Assembly: GCA_036796975.1 (NCBI GenBank)
Contig: DAIRBY010000006.1
Location: 17,224 to 81,223, forward strand
Source of the DNA: UBA8190 sp003453695
GTDB lineage: Bacteria; Actinomycetota; Acidimicrobiia; Acidimicrobiales; UBA8190
DNA: 64,000 nucleotides
Reading direction: 5' to 3'
A model generated the notes under the pieces. The model did not search any database and was not told where the DNA came from. It saw nothing but the letters and a program-made list of their open reading frames with translations. Shown here in pieces: positions 23,842-32,891 of the stretch. Position numbers and translations under genes: made by a program. Position 1 is the stretch's first letter; the number at the start of each line of letters is the position of its first letter.

Positions 23842-26800
23842 TCAGCGGGTGCGGCGCAGGCGGATCTCGAGGGCGGCGCCGACTTCGACGACGAGCTCGT
23901 CGGCGAGGGTCTGCTCCATGACGTAGGCGCGGTGGCGCTCGACGGCGGCTGCCACCGGCCCAGGCGCCACCACGTGCACGGCGACGTGATCGGCCACATG
24001 GAGCCCGGCCTGGCGCCGTGCCGCCTGGATGTCGCGCACCACGTCCCGGGCCACGCCCTCCGCTTCGAGGTCGTCGTCGCTGTCGGTGTCGAGGACCACC
24101 ACACCGGCGTCACCGGGGAGCGTGCGGCCCCGGGCGGGGTCCCGTGGCCGGAGGGCGAGCTGGTACTCACCGGGCTCGAGGGTGATGCCCTCGACCACCA
24201 CGGCCTCGCCGTCTCGGCCCCAGCGGCCCTGGCGCACGGCGGCGATCACCTTTTGGGTGTCGGGACCGAGTCGGGGCCCGAGGGCGGCCGGCACCAGCGT
24301 GAGCACCCGGTCCGCCAGCTCCGCCACTTCGTCGCTCAGCACGACCTGCTTCACGTTCACCTCGTCGGCGATGAGCTCCAGATAGGGCTCGAGCCGTCCG
24401 GGATGGTCGGTGGCCACCGTGAGGGTCCGCAGGGGAAGGCGCACCCGGCGGCCCTCTGCCTTGCGGATGGCGTGGCCTGCCGAGCACACGTCGCGCACCA
24501 GGTCCATCGCCTCCACCAGCTCGGTATCGGGCCGCAGCTCGTCTGGTGCCGGCCAGTCGGCGAGGTGCACACTGCGCGCCCCGGTGAGGCCCCGGTACAC
24601 CGACTCGGTGAGCAGCGGCAGCAGCGGGGCCGCCACCCGGCACAGGATCTCGAGCACGCCCGCCAAGGTGTCGTAGGCGTCGGCCTTGTCGGCTTCGACG
24701 GCAGGTGAGCCGTCGCGGCTGCGCCAGAATCGGTCGCGGCTGCGGCGGATGTACCAGTTGTTGAGGGCCTCCAGGAAGGCGGTGATGGCGGCGCAGGCGC
24801 CGTACAGGTCGTAGGCGTCCATGGCGCGCTCCACCTCGGTCACCATGGCGGCCGTCTTCGCCAGGGCGTAGCGATCGAGCGTGGAGACGACGTCGGTCCG
24901 GGGCCGGCCCTTGATGCCGTCGACGTTGGCGTACAACGACAGGAAGTACCAGGCGTTCCAGATCGGATTGAGGACCTGGCGGCGGACGTCCTCGAAGCCC
25001 TTGGCGTGGACCACGAGGTCCTGACCGCGCAGCACGGGGGAGGACAGCAGGAACCAGCGCATGGCGTCTGCGCCCCACATGTCGAAGACGACGTCGGGCT
25101 CGGGATAGTTGCCCAGGCGCTTCGACATCTTGCGCCCGTCGTCGCCGAGGACGATGCCGTGCGCCACGCAGTGCGAGAAGGGCGGGCGGTCGAACAACGC
25201 CGTGCCGAGCACGTGCAGTGTGTAGAACCAGCCCCTGGTCTGGCCCACGTACTCCACGATGAAGTCGGCGGGGAAATGGGACTCGAACCAGGAGGCGTGC
25301 TCGAACGGGTAGTGCACCTGGGCGAAGGGCATGGACCCCGACTCGAACCAGCAGTCGAGGACGTCGGTGACCCGGCGCATGGCGGACTTGCCGGTGGGGT
25401 CGTCGGGGTTGGGGCGCACCAGCTCGTCCACAGCGGGACGGTGCAGGTCGTCGGGACGCCGACCGAAGTCGCGCTCGATCTCGGCCAAGCTGCCGTAGAC
25501 GTCCACCCGCGGGTAGTGAGGGTCGTCGCTCTTCCACACCGGGATGGGCGCGCCCCAGAAGCGGTTGCGGCTGATCGACCAGTCGCGGGCTCCCTCCAGC
25601 CATTTGCCGAAGGCCCCGTCGCGCACATGGGCCGGGACCCAGTCGATCTGCCCGTTGAGCTCGAGCATGCGCTCTTTGATCGCCGTGACCCGTACGAACC
25701 AGGAGCTCAATGCTTTGTAGATGAGAGGCGTGTCGGTGCGCCAGCAGTGCGGATAGCTGTGCACGTAGGGCGACGCCTCGACCAGCACGTCGCGCTGGCG
25801 CAGGTCCTCGATGATGGCCTCGTTGGCGGCGAAGACGTGGACACCGGCGTAGGCGGGCACCTCGGAGGTGAAGCGGGCCTGGTCGTCCACGGGGACCACC
25901 ACGGCGATCCCGGCGTCGGTGCAGGCCTGGTGGTCCTCCTCGCCGAAGCCGGGGGCCAGGTGGACGATGCCCGTGCCCTCGTCGGTGGCGACGAAGTCGG
26001 CGCCGAGCACCACGAAGGCGTTGGGCCGGTCGGCGAAGAAGTCGAACAGGGGCCGGTAGTGCCGCCCCACGAGCTCGGTGCCCGTGACCACGGCGAGGGG
26101 GTGGCGGTCCTCGAAGAGCACGGGGTAGGCAGGCGCCCGGTCCTCGGCCACGGCGACGGGGCCGTGGTCCGAGGGGTAGACGGCGTAGCGCACTTCGGGG
26201 TTCACGGCGAGAGCCAGGTTGGAGGGCAGCGTCCACGGGGTCGTCGTCCACACGAGCAGGCTCAGCGATCCCGACGCCGGGTCGGCAGCGGCGTCGGCCC
26301 CGTTGAGCGGTTCCAGCTCGAAGGCCACGGTGACGGCGGGGTCCTCACGGGGTCGATAGGCGTCGTCCTGGCGGGTCTCGAAATTGGACAGCGGGGTCTC
26401 GCACTCCCAGCAGTAGGGGAGCACCCGCTCTCCTTCGTAGAGCAGCCCCTTCTCCCACAGCGCCTTGAAGGCCCACAGCACGCTCTCCATGTAGGACAGG
26501 TCCATGGTCTTGTAGTCGTTGGCGAAGTCGACCCACCGGGCCTGGCGGGTCACGTAGCGCTCCCAGGCGTCGGTGGTGCGCTGGACCAGGGCGCGGCAGT
26601 AGTCGTTGAACTGGTCGATGCCGTAGTCGACGATGCGAGCACGCCCGTGGAGCTCGAGTTCCTTCTCGGCCTCCATCTCGGCCGGTAACCCGTGGCAGTC
26701 CCAGCCGAAGCGCCGTTCCACGCGGCGGCCCTGCATGGTCTGGTAACGCGGCACCGCGTCTTTCACGAACCCGGTGAGCAGGTGCCCGTAGTGGGGCAGG

Positions 26801-26985
26801 CCGTTGGCAAAGGGGGGCCCGTCGTAGAAGACGTATTCTTTCCCGCCTCCGGCACGGGCCGTCACCGAGGCGGCGAAGGTGCCGTCCTTGGCCCAGGAGT
26901 CGAGGATCTGCTCCTCGAGGCGCGGGTAGTCGGGTTGCTGGTCGACGTCCGGGTAGGGCGCGTCAGGGAGAGCAGCCTCCGACAT
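23842..26985 (-). CDS. ileS: isoleucyl-tRNA synthetase
   Basis: Class I aminoacyl-tRNA synthetase of 1047 residues. The HIGH motif appears as PHYGH, and the second signature as KMSKRLGNYPEP. KMSKR with LxNYPxP, plus ISRNRFWGAPIPVW, is typical of the eukaryote-like IleS type 2, known for low mupirocin sensitivity; that property is inference here. The editing domain lies about residues 190-400, with the anticodon-binding helical domain after 680. ATG 26985 (MSEAALPDAPYP) is preferred over a start 45 bases upstream because a -10 hexamer lies six bases before it. Confidence 0.96.
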   Translation of the reverse strand: MSEAALPDAPYPDVDQQPDYPRLEEQILDSWAKDGTFAASVTARAGGGKEYVFYDGPPFANGLPHYGHLLTGFVKDAVPRYQTMQGRRVERRFGWDCHGLPAEMEAEKELELHGRARIVDYGIDQFNDYCRALVQRTTDAWERYVTRQARWVDFANDYKTMDLSYMESVLWAFKALWEKGLLYEGERVLPYCWECETPLSNFETRQDDAYRPREDPAVTVAFELEPLNGADAAADPASGSLSLLVWTTTPWTLPSNLALAVNPEVRYAVYPSDHGPVAVAEDRAPAYPVLFEDRHPLAVVTGTELVGRHYRPLFDFFADRPNAFVVLGADFVATDEGTGIVHLAPGFGEEDHQACTDAGIAVVVPVDDQARFTSEVPAYAGVHVFAANEAIIEDLRQRDVLVEASPYVHSYPHCWRTDTPLIYKALSSWFVRVTAIKERMLELNGQIDWVPAHVRDGAFGKWLEGARDWSISRNRFWGAPIPVWKSDDPHYPRVDVYGSLAEIERDFGRRPDDLHRPAVDELVRPNPDDPTGKSAMRRVTDVLDCWFESGSMPFAQVHYPFEHASWFESHFPADFIVEYVGQTRGWFYTLHVLGTALFDRPPFSHCVAHGIVLGDDGRKMSKRLGNYPEPDVVFDMWGADAMRWFLLSSPVLRGQDLVVHAKGFEDVRRQVLNPIWNAWYFLSLYANVDGIKGRPRTDVVSTLDRYALAKTAAMVTEVERAMDAYDLYGACAAITAFLEALNNWYIRRSRDRFWRSRDGSPAVEADKADAYDTLAGVLEILCRVAAPLLPLLTESVYRGLTGARSVHLADWPAPDELRPDTELVEAMDLVRDVCSAGHAIRKAEGRRVRLPLRTLTVATDHPGRLEPYLELIADEVNVKQVVLSDEVAELADRVLTLVPAALGPRLGPDTQKVIAAVRQGRWGRDGEAVVVEGITLEPGEYQLALRPRDPARGRTLPGDAGVVVLDTDSDDDLEAEGVARDVVRDIQAARRQAGLHVADHVAVHVVAPGPVAAAVERHRAYVMEQTLADELVVEVGAALEIRLRRTR

Positions 26986-26991
26986 GGGCCA

Positions 26992-26997
26992 AGCGTA
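26992..26997 (-). promoter_or_regulatory. leaderless -10 hexamer of ileS
   Basis: On the minus strand TACGCT is followed by six bases and the ileS ATG, the same layout as at nrdR, divIVA and aroC. It also supports the shorter ileS start. Confidence 0.45.
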
Positions 26998-27132
26998 TTC
27001 GTCGCCCCATACCGACCCGGCCGGGAACAACGAGAGGGTGGCGGGTGTTGTTGCCGGTCGACTCGGGCGACGCTAGGGTCACCCGTCTTTTCTGACCAGC
27101 CCCTCCCTCGATCAGGTCGGAGTTCTCCCTAC

Positions 27133-27185
27133 ATGACCGACATCTCCGGCACCGCACACGCCGGCCCTTCTCCGGAGCCATTGCC

Positions 27186-27189
<4 letters not shown>
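27133..27189 (+). CDS. 18-residue upstream ORF before the H1-like gene
   Basis: ATG 27133 opens an 18-codon frame (MTDISGTAHAGPSPEPLP) whose stop overlaps the GTG of the next gene as GTGA. It could be a leader peptide coupling translation, or chance. The 155-base gap from ileS also contains TAGGGT at about 27073. Nothing else was identified there. Confidence 0.25.
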
Positions 27190-27587
<398 letters not shown>

Positions 27588-27588
27588 G

Positions 27589-27607
27589 CGGTCGCTCAGC
27601 GGACGGC
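27589..27607. repeat. inverted repeat after the H1-like gene, next to the gap
   Basis: GCTGAGCG and CGCTCAGC around 27583-27600 form a perfect short-loop inverted repeat that includes the stop codon of the H1-like gene. It could be a transcription terminator lacking a U-tract, or relate to the contig end 30 bases further on. Confidence 0.3.
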
Positions 27608-27629
27608 GAGCTGGAGCCAGATCCGCCGG

Positions 27630-27639
27630 NNNNNNNNNN
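27630..27639. other. assembly gap (10 N)
   Basis: Ten N of probably arbitrary length interrupt the sequence. Identical GCGCCGGCCAAGAAGGC-type repeat units lie on both sides (the H1-like gene before, the DksA-like gene after), so the true distance and frame across the gap are unknown. Confidence 0.98.
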
Positions 27640-28143
27640 GCGCCGGCCAAGAAGGCGCCGGCCGCCTCCCATCCGGCCAAGGCGGCTGCCGGGAGCGCCG
27701 CCGCCCGCCCGCCCTCGGTCCTGCCCCGGCCCAAGCCCACGCCGCCGCCGCCGGTGCTCCGCCCCTACGCATCGGACCAGAAGTTTCTCGACGAGCAGCG
27801 TCAACTGCTTCTCGAGGAGCGGGAGGTGTACAAGCACCAAGCCGAGGATCTCCGGGCCGAAGCCGAGTCACTGGCGCAGGAGCGCGAGCCGGGCGACGTG
27901 CAGTTCGACGAGGAATCCGGTGAAGGCGGCACCATCGCCGTCGACCGCGAGCGCGACCTGACGTTGTCGGCGCAGGCATTGGCCGCCATCGACGAGATCG
28001 ACGTGGCTCTGGCCGCCATCGACGACAAGACTTACGGGACGTGCGAGAACTGCGGTCAGCCGATCCCGAAGGCACGCCTGCGGGCCCTGCCCTACGCCCG
28101 GCTGTGCGTGGCGTGCAAGAGCGGGGGGCTGCACCGGCGCTGA
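27640..28143 (+). CDS. TraR/DksA-type zinc-finger protein, N terminus lost in gap
   Basis: The visible 167 residues start inside the gap. They comprise a Lys/Ala/Pro-rich remnant, a Pro-rich linker, a helical region (FLDEQRQLLLEEREVYKHQAEDLRAEAESLAQE), an acidic stretch, and the C4 zinc finger CENCG and CVAC in the typical TYGTCENCGQPIPKARLRALPYARLCVAC context. DksA-like proteins bind the RNA polymerase secondary channel. The basic N-terminal extension is a known feature of some actinobacterial members. The real start and length cannot be given. Confidence 0.82.
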   Translation, partial: APAKKAPAASHPAKAAAGSAAARPPSVLPRPKPTPPPPVLRPYASDQKFLDEQRQLLLEEREVYKHQAEDLRAEAESLAQEREPGDVQFDEESGEGGTIAVDRERDLTLSAQALAAIDEIDVALAAIDDKTYGTCENCGQPIPKARLRALPYARLCVACKSGGLHRR

Positions 28144-28625
28144 CCGAGAGGCGCCCGCCGGGGGGTACCCGGCGACTGCTCGCTGCGCTGGGGACGGCCG
28201 CCCTGGTGGTGACGGCCGACCAGCTCACCAAGAGCTGGGCGGTGCACCGCCTGGCGCAAGGTCAGGTCCACGTCGCCTGGAAACTCGACCTGGCCCTGTC
28301 GTACAACTCGGGCAGCGCCTTCGGGCTGGCCCAGGGATGGGCCCCGGTGATCGGCGCGCTGGCCGCGCTCGTGGTGGTCGGCATCCTGGCGGCGGTGCGC
28401 GGGGTGCGCAGTGCCGTGGTAGCGGTCGCCTTGGGCCTGGTGCTGGGGGGAGCGGTCGGAAATCTGGCCGACCGGGCCTTCCGGGGCCATCACGGCGCCG
28501 TGGTCGACTTCATCGACTTCCACTTCTGGCCGACCTTCAACGTCGCCGACGCCTGCATCACGGTGGGGGTGATCCTGACCGTGGTGCTGCTGTGGCGCGA
28601 CGACGCCGCTCACGTGTCGTCGTGA
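28113..28625 (+). CDS. lspA: lipoprotein signal peptidase II
   Basis: Membrane aspartic protease cleaving prolipoproteins. Motifs: VTADQLTKSW, SYNSGSAFGLA, GNLADRAFRG with the first catalytic aspartate, and VDFIDFHFWPTFNVADA with the second. Four helices are visible. The start is uncertain: GTG 28113 (170 residues, overlapping the previous gene by 31 bases) or GTG 28104 are standard codons, while CTG 28140 would make a CTGA overlap with the upstream stop. The first GTG downstream would cut into helix 1. A lipoprotein substrate candidate is encoded at 43561. Confidence 0.9.
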   Translation: MQERGAAPALTERRPPGGTRRLLAALGTAALVVTADQLTKSWAVHRLAQGQVHVAWKLDLALSYNSGSAFGLAQGWAPVIGALAALVVVGILAAVRGVRSAVVAVALGLVLGGAVGNLADRAFRGHHGAVVDFIDFHFWPTFNVADACITVGVILTVVLLWRDDAAHVSS

Positions 28626-29590
28626 AGGAAGAAGCAGCGTCGTCCGCCATCGACGTGGTGGTCCCGGCCGCCCTGGACGGACAGCGGGCGGACCGAGTGG
28701 TGTCGTTGCTCACCGGTGCCCCCCGCCGGGTGGCGGCCGAAGCGGTGCGGTCCGGGGCGGTGCTCGTGGACGGCCGCCCCGTCGCCGATCGCAGCATGCC
28801 GCTGCGCAGCGGGCAGCGACTGCAGTGCGCCGTCTTCGACTGGAGCCCCTCGGCCCCCGGACCCGACCCCTCGGTCCGCTTCGGGGTGGTCTACGCCGAC
28901 GACGACCTCCTGGTCGTCGACAAGCCGCCTGGTCTGGTCGTCCACCACGGCGCCGGCCGGCGCGGCGGCACCCTCGTCGACGGCCTGCTGGCGCGCTTTC
29001 CGGACCTGGGCGAGCTGGCCGGCGCCGGCGTGGGCGACCCCACCCGGCCCGGGATCGTGCACCGGCTCGACAAGGGCACCTCCGGGCTGCTCGTCGTGGC
29101 CCGCACCCCGCGGGCCTTCGAGTCGCTCTCGGCGCAGCTCCGCCACCACCGCACCCAGCGCCGGTATCTCGCCCTGGTGGCCGGCACCGTGGCGGTGGAT
29201 CGCGGGCAGGTCGACGCCCCCATCGGACGTTCGACCCGCAGGCCCGACCGGATGGCCGTGACCCCTTCCGGGCGCGCCGCCCGCACCGATTACACCGTGC
29301 GACGCCGCTACGGCGGCCCCGTGCCGGTGACGTTGCTCGAGGCGGCGCTGGACACCGGACGCACCCATCAGGTGCGCGTCCATCTCGCCGCTCTGCACCA
29401 CCCGGTCATCGGTGACGACCGCTACGGCGACGCCCGGGCCCGGCCGCCAGCGCTCTTGGAGGTGCTCGGCCGAGAGCGGCTCTTCCTCCACGCCTGGCGG
29501 CTCACGGTCGAACACCCGGCGGACGGGGAGATGACGTGGGAGTCCGAGCTGCCGGCGGACCTGGCCGCCACCTTGGCGCTGCTCAGCTGA
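28622..29590 (+). CDS. RluA/RluD-family rRNA pseudouridine synthase
   Basis: The 322-residue protein has an N-terminal S4-like RNA-binding region (RADRVVSLLTGAPRRVAAEAVRSGAVLVDG), then the catalytic domain with VVYADDDLLVVDKPPGLVVHHGAG. HRLDKGTSGLLVVAR supplies the active-site aspartate, and TGRTHQVRVHLAALHHPVIGDDRYG is near the end. GTG start overlaps lspA as GTGA; lspA-rluD is a conserved pair. It ends base-to-base against the convergent sigma factor gene at the TGATCA palindrome. Confidence 0.93.
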   Translation: MKEEAASSAIDVVVPAALDGQRADRVVSLLTGAPRRVAAEAVRSGAVLVDGRPVADRSMPLRSGQRLQCAVFDWSPSAPGPDPSVRFGVVYADDDLLVVDKPPGLVVHHGAGRRGGTLVDGLLARFPDLGELAGAGVGDPTRPGIVHRLDKGTSGLLVVARTPRAFESLSAQLRHHRTQRRYLALVAGTVAVDRGQVDAPIGRSTRRPDRMAVTPSGRAARTDYTVRRRYGGPVPVTLLEAALDTGRTHQVRVHLAALHHPVIGDDRYGDARARPPALLEVLGRERLFLHAWRLTVEHPADGEMTWESELPADLAATLALLS

Positions 29591-30424
29591 TCACGCCGCC
29601 CGGAGCGCCGCCTCGACCTCGGGGACGGTGGCCAGCTCCTGCAGGGCGCGGGCCTCGGCCTGCCGAGCACGGCGCACCCCGATACCGAGGCGCGACGCCG
29701 TGGCCTGCAGCGAGGCGGGGTCGCCCCCGTCGAGTCCGTACCGGATGCGCACCACGTCGCGGGCCAGGTCGTCGAGGCGGTCCACCGCCCGGCGTACCTG
29801 GTCCATGACGAGCTGGCGCTCCACTTCTTGCTCGAACTCCTGCTCGTCGACGCCGACCAGGTCTCCGAGCGGGGTGCCGGTGTCCGAACCGGCGGGCTGG
29901 TCGAGACTGGCCACCACGCGCGCCACCTCGGAGAGCGACTTCATGGCCGACTCGTCCACGGCGCTCGCTTCGGCGATCTCCTCCGGTGTCGGCTCACGGC
30001 GCAGCTCGGCCGCCAGCTCCCACGTGAGCCGCTCCACCCGCTGGGCCTGCTCGGCCACCTCCATGGGCACGCGGATGGTGTTGCCGTGCTGCTGCACGGC
30101 GCGCTGCAGTGCCTGGCGGATCCACCACGTGGCGTAGGTCGAGAAGCGAAAGCCGCGCTCCCAGTCGAATTTGTCGACGGCGCGCATGAGCCCGAAGGTA
30201 CCCTCCTGCACCAGGTCGCCGAAGTCCACGCCGCGGTCCTGGTACCGGCGCGCCCAGTGCACCACCAGCCGCAGGTTGGCGGCGATCATCTGACGGCGCG
30301 CCTCGTCGTCCCCGGCCGCCACGCGCTTGGCCAACTCGACCTGCTGGTCGGGGTCGGGCAGGGGGTAGCGATCGAGGTCGTCGAGGAACAGCCGGATGCC
30401 GTCGTGGACACTGGCGCTTGCCAT
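29591..30424 (-). CDS. RNA polymerase sigma-70 family factor, group-2-like
   Basis: A 277-residue sigma factor without region 1.1. Region 1.2 is near DGIRLFLDDLDRYPLPD. Region 2 has AANLRLVVHWARRYQDRGVDFGDLVQEGTFGLMRAVDKFDWERGFRFSTYATWWIRQALQRAV, in pieces matching primary sigma factors. Region 3 contains REPTPEEIAEASAV, and a region 4 helix-turn-helix ends in ARQAEARALQEL. Region 4.2 deviates from the RpoD consensus, so promoter choice may differ. The rpoD-like region 2 suggests housekeeping-type -10 recognition in stationary phase or stress, which is inference. Confidence 0.88.
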   Translation of the reverse strand: MASASVHDGIRLFLDDLDRYPLPDPDQQVELAKRVAAGDDEARRQMIAANLRLVVHWARRYQDRGVDFGDLVQEGTFGLMRAVDKFDWERGFRFSTYATWWIRQALQRAVQQHGNTIRVPMEVAEQAQRVERLTWELAAELRREPTPEEIAEASAVDESAMKSLSEVARVVASLDQPAGSDTGTPLGDLVGVDEQEFEQEVERQLVMDQVRRAVDRLDDLARDVVRIRYGLDGGDPASLQATASRLGIGVRRARQAEARALQELATVPEVEAALRAA

Positions 30425-30564
30425 GCACTGCCTTTCCGGTACTTGGGCGCGTTCAGGGGGAACAACACCGGTGTGGTGCCAGGCATTCCAGTCATTCCTG
30501 ACCCGGGACAGGGGATTCGAAACTCGAGTTGCAGCCCCCGCTGCCCGGTGATGCGCTACTCAGG

Positions 30565-31170
30565 GTGACCGCAGAACCTCCACGGAACCGGCTGGTGGTG
30601 GTGCGCCACGGGGCCACCGCCTGGTCCACGGCGGGGCGCCACACGGGCCGCACCGACGTCCCCCTCGACGCCGCTGGAGAAGATCAGGCCCGCCACCTGG
30701 GAGAACGCCTCAAAGGCCCGATCTTCTCCCGGGTCCTGTGCAGTCCGTTGGGGCGGGCCCGCCGCACCTGCCAGCTCGCCGGGTTCGGGGACCGGGCCCA
30801 GATCACCGACGACCTGGCCGAGTGGGACTACGGCGACTACGAGGGGCTGACGACCGACCAGATCCGACGAGACCGGCCGGGGTGGACGCTGTGGCACGAC
30901 GGCGTGCAGGGCGGCGAGGCCATCGACCAGGTGGCGGCCCGGGCCGACCGCGTCGTGGCGCTGGTCCGGGGCGGGCGAGGAGACGTCCTCGCCTTCGCCC
31001 ACGGCCACGTGCTGCGGGTGCTGGCGGCCAGGTGGCTGGGGCTGGCTCCGATGTGGGGAGGTGCCCTGCTGCTGGCCCCGGCCGGGCTGGGGGTGCTGGC
31101 CTGGGAACGAGAGGCCCCCGTCCTCGGCAGATGGGACGACGACGGGGGGCCGGCGCTGCCCCCGGACTGA
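30565..31170 (+). CDS. histidine phosphatase (phosphoglycerate mutase-like)
   Basis: A 201-residue member of the histidine phosphatase superfamily. LVVVRHGATAWSTAGRHTGRTDVPL carries the phospho-acceptor histidine, SPLGRARRTCQLAG the second arginine region, EWDYGDYEGLT the acidic motif, and AFAHGHVLRVLAARWLG the second histidine. GTG 30565 is used; a TTG at 30529 would add 12 residues. The true substrate could be a sugar phosphate or nucleotide-type phosphomonoester. Divergent from the sigma factor gene across 140 bases containing the palindrome ACACCGGTGT. Confidence 0.85.
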   Translation: MTAEPPRNRLVVVRHGATAWSTAGRHTGRTDVPLDAAGEDQARHLGERLKGPIFSRVLCSPLGRARRTCQLAGFGDRAQITDDLAEWDYGDYEGLTTDQIRRDRPGWTLWHDGVQGGEAIDQVAARADRVVALVRGGRGDVLAFAHGHVLRVLAARWLGLAPMWGGALLLAPAGLGVLAWEREAPVLGRWDDDGGPALPPD

Positions 31171-31181
31171 GACGCCTCGAA

Positions 31182-31628
31182 TCAGTGCAAGGCGGGCGCC
31201 GGGGCGGCGGTGTTGCGCGCCCGGCGGACCATGTCCTCGAGCGTGAAGGAGTCGAGATGCTCCCGCATGTGCTCGCCCACGTCCGCCCACACCGCCAGCA
31301 GCACGCACTGGCCTTCGTGCTCACAGGCGCCGTTCTCGTGCGGCTGTCCGAAGTCGCCGGCGACGATCGGCCCGTCCACGGCGCTCACGATCTCGCCCAG
31401 GGTGATGGCCGAGGGAGGACGGGCGAGGACGTAGCCGCCACCCACGCCGCGCTTGGAGCGGACCAGCCCGGCGCCCTTGAGGGCCAGGAGGATCTGCTCC
31501 AGGTAGGGCTGGGGGAGCCCGGTGCGCTCGGCGATGTCCCGCACCGACGTCGGGTTCTGGCTGCCGGCGTGCAGTGCGAGCGACAGCAGGGCGCGGCTGG
31601 CGTAGTCGCCCCGGGTCGAGACCTTCAC
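31182..31628 (-). CDS. Rrf2 family transcriptional regulator
   Basis: A 148-residue winged-helix regulator. MKVSTRGDYASRALLSLAL and PTSVRDIAERTGLPQPYLEQILLALKGAGLVRSKRGVGGGYVLARP are the Rrf2 DNA-binding domain. The effector region has only two cysteines, Cys102 and Cys108, in GACEHEGQC, whereas IscR and NsrR use three to hold an Fe-S cluster. A cluster with a non-Cys third or fourth ligand, or no cluster at all, is possible. GTG start with TAGCAT six bases upstream. Divergent from the phosphatase-like gene at 31686, its likely target or neighbour. Confidence 0.9.
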   Translation of the reverse strand: MKVSTRGDYASRALLSLALHAGSQNPTSVRDIAERTGLPQPYLEQILLALKGAGLVRSKRGVGGGYVLARPPSAITLGEIVSAVDGPIVAGDFGQPHENGACEHEGQCVLLAVWADVGEHMREHLDSFTLEDMVRRARNTAAPAPALH

Positions 31629-31634
31629 GACCAG

Positions 31635-31679
31635 ATGCTACCGGCCCCCGTCGGAGGCTCCCCGGAGCCTGGGTACAGT
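31635..31679. promoter_or_regulatory. back-to-back leaderless promoters of the Rrf2 gene and 31686
   Basis: Only 57 bases separate the divergent starts. On the minus strand TAGCAT is six bases before the Rrf2 GTG (31628). On the plus strand TACAGT (31674-31679) is six bases before GTG 31686. One regulator site in this gap could control both genes. Confidence 0.5.
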
Positions 31680-31685
31680 GCCGCG

Positions 31686-32807
31686 GTGGCGAGCAGCGAT
31701 CCGGTCGTGCCCGACTACGGCGGGGCGTGCCTTTCGTCACTGGTGCCGGCGCTGCTGTCGCGCCGGGACGGCGTCGAGCCGTGGCTCCCTTCCGCAGTGG
31801 CCGGGGCGCGCCAGGTCCTTCTGCTCGTCCTGGACGGGCTGGGCTGGCAGCAGCTCCGGGCGTCGGCGACCCTCGCCCCCACCATGGCCGCCGGGGAGGG
31901 CGGGCCGATCACCTCGGTCGTCCCCACCACCACCGCTACGGCGCTGACGTCGATCACGACGGGACGCACTCCCGCCGAGCACGGCGTCGTGGGATATCGC
32001 ATGGCGGTGGGCGACGGTTCGGGGCGCCGGCAGGTGCTGAACGTGCTCAAGTGGACCACTGCCGAGGGCGACGCTCGCCGGAGCATGCCGGCCACGGCGG
32101 TGCAGCCCCATCCGCCTTTCGGCGGGGCCGCCGTTCCCGCTGTCACGCGATCGGAGTTCGCGCCCACCGGTTTCACGGCCGTCCACCTGAGCGGTGCCCG
32201 CCTGGTGGGTTGGCGCACCACTTCGACGTTGGTGGTGGAGACGCTGCGGTTGCTGTCGGCGGGTGAGCCCTTCGTGTACGCCTACTACGACGGCCTCGAC
32301 AAGGTCGCCCACGAGCACGGGCTCGGCGGCCACTACGGCGCCGAACTGCGCGTCGTCGACAGGCTCGTCGGGGACCTCGTGTCGGGCCTGCCCCCGGGCG
32401 CGGCATTGGTGGTGACGTCGGACCATGGACAGGTCGAAGTCGGTTCGATGGCCCGCATGCCCGGACCCGAGCTCATGAGCACGGTGGCCTTCATCTCCGG
32501 TGAGGGCCGCTTCCGCTGGCTGCACGCCAAGCCCGGTGCCTCCGAGGACCTCTACAAGGCCGCCGACGAGGCACACGGCGACGAGGCGTGGGTGCGGACG
32601 CGCCAGCAGCTGCTCGACGACGGGTGGTTCGGTGGTCCGCTCAGCGCCGAGGCGGCGGACCGCCTCGGGGACGTGGCGCTCGTGGCCCGGGAGCCGGTGG
32701 CGTTCCTGGACCCGGCCGACACGGGCGAGACCCTCCTTCTCGCTCGACACGGCTCGCTCACCTCGGCCGAGATGCTCGTGCCCCTCTTGGGATGGCCCGC
32801 TCCGTGA
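31686..32807 (+). CDS. alkaline phosphatase superfamily (nucleotide pyrophosphatase-like) protein
   Basis: A 373-residue enzyme of the type I phosphodiesterase/nucleotide pyrophosphatase group. The first metal motif is VLLLVLDGLGWQQLR. SVVPTTTATALTSITTGRTPAEHGVVGY contains the threonine nucleophile. YYDGLDKVAHEHG and VVTSDHGQVEVG provide further metal ligands, and LLARHGSLTSAEM sits near the end. No signal peptide is seen, so it is probably cytoplasmic. The substrate is not evident. GTG start defined by a -10 hexamer six bases upstream. Confidence 0.86.
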   Translation: MASSDPVVPDYGGACLSSLVPALLSRRDGVEPWLPSAVAGARQVLLLVLDGLGWQQLRASATLAPTMAAGEGGPITSVVPTTTATALTSITTGRTPAEHGVVGYRMAVGDGSGRRQVLNVLKWTTAEGDARRSMPATAVQPHPPFGGAAVPAVTRSEFAPTGFTAVHLSGARLVGWRTTSTLVVETLRLLSAGEPFVYAYYDGLDKVAHEHGLGGHYGAELRVVDRLVGDLVSGLPPGAALVVTSDHGQVEVGSMARMPGPELMSTVAFISGEGRFRWLHAKPGASEDLYKAADEAHGDEAWVRTRQQLLDDGWFGGPLSAEAADRLGDVALVAREPVAFLDPADTGETLLLARHGSLTSAEMLVPLLGWPAP

Positions 32808-32891
32808 GCCCTGCCGGGGACGTGCCCCGGGCCGGGACGCCCCGTTGCGCACCGTTTTGGCGCTGTGCCGGTGCCGAGGGATGATCGGTCG

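Noticed and set aside
24167..26688. Long frames on both strands inside ileS (up to 694 codons)
   Set aside because: Shadows of ileS, whose synthetase motifs are continuous in its own frame.
29580..29600. Truncation of rluD or the sigma gene because their stops touch
   Set aside because: Both proteins have normal family length; the TGATCA palindrome simply supplies a stop on each strand.
30529..30564. TTG start for the phosphoglycerate mutase-like gene
   Set aside because: GTG 30565 lies closer to the conserved RHG motif and the extra 12 residues show no family similarity; the TTG remains only an alternative.
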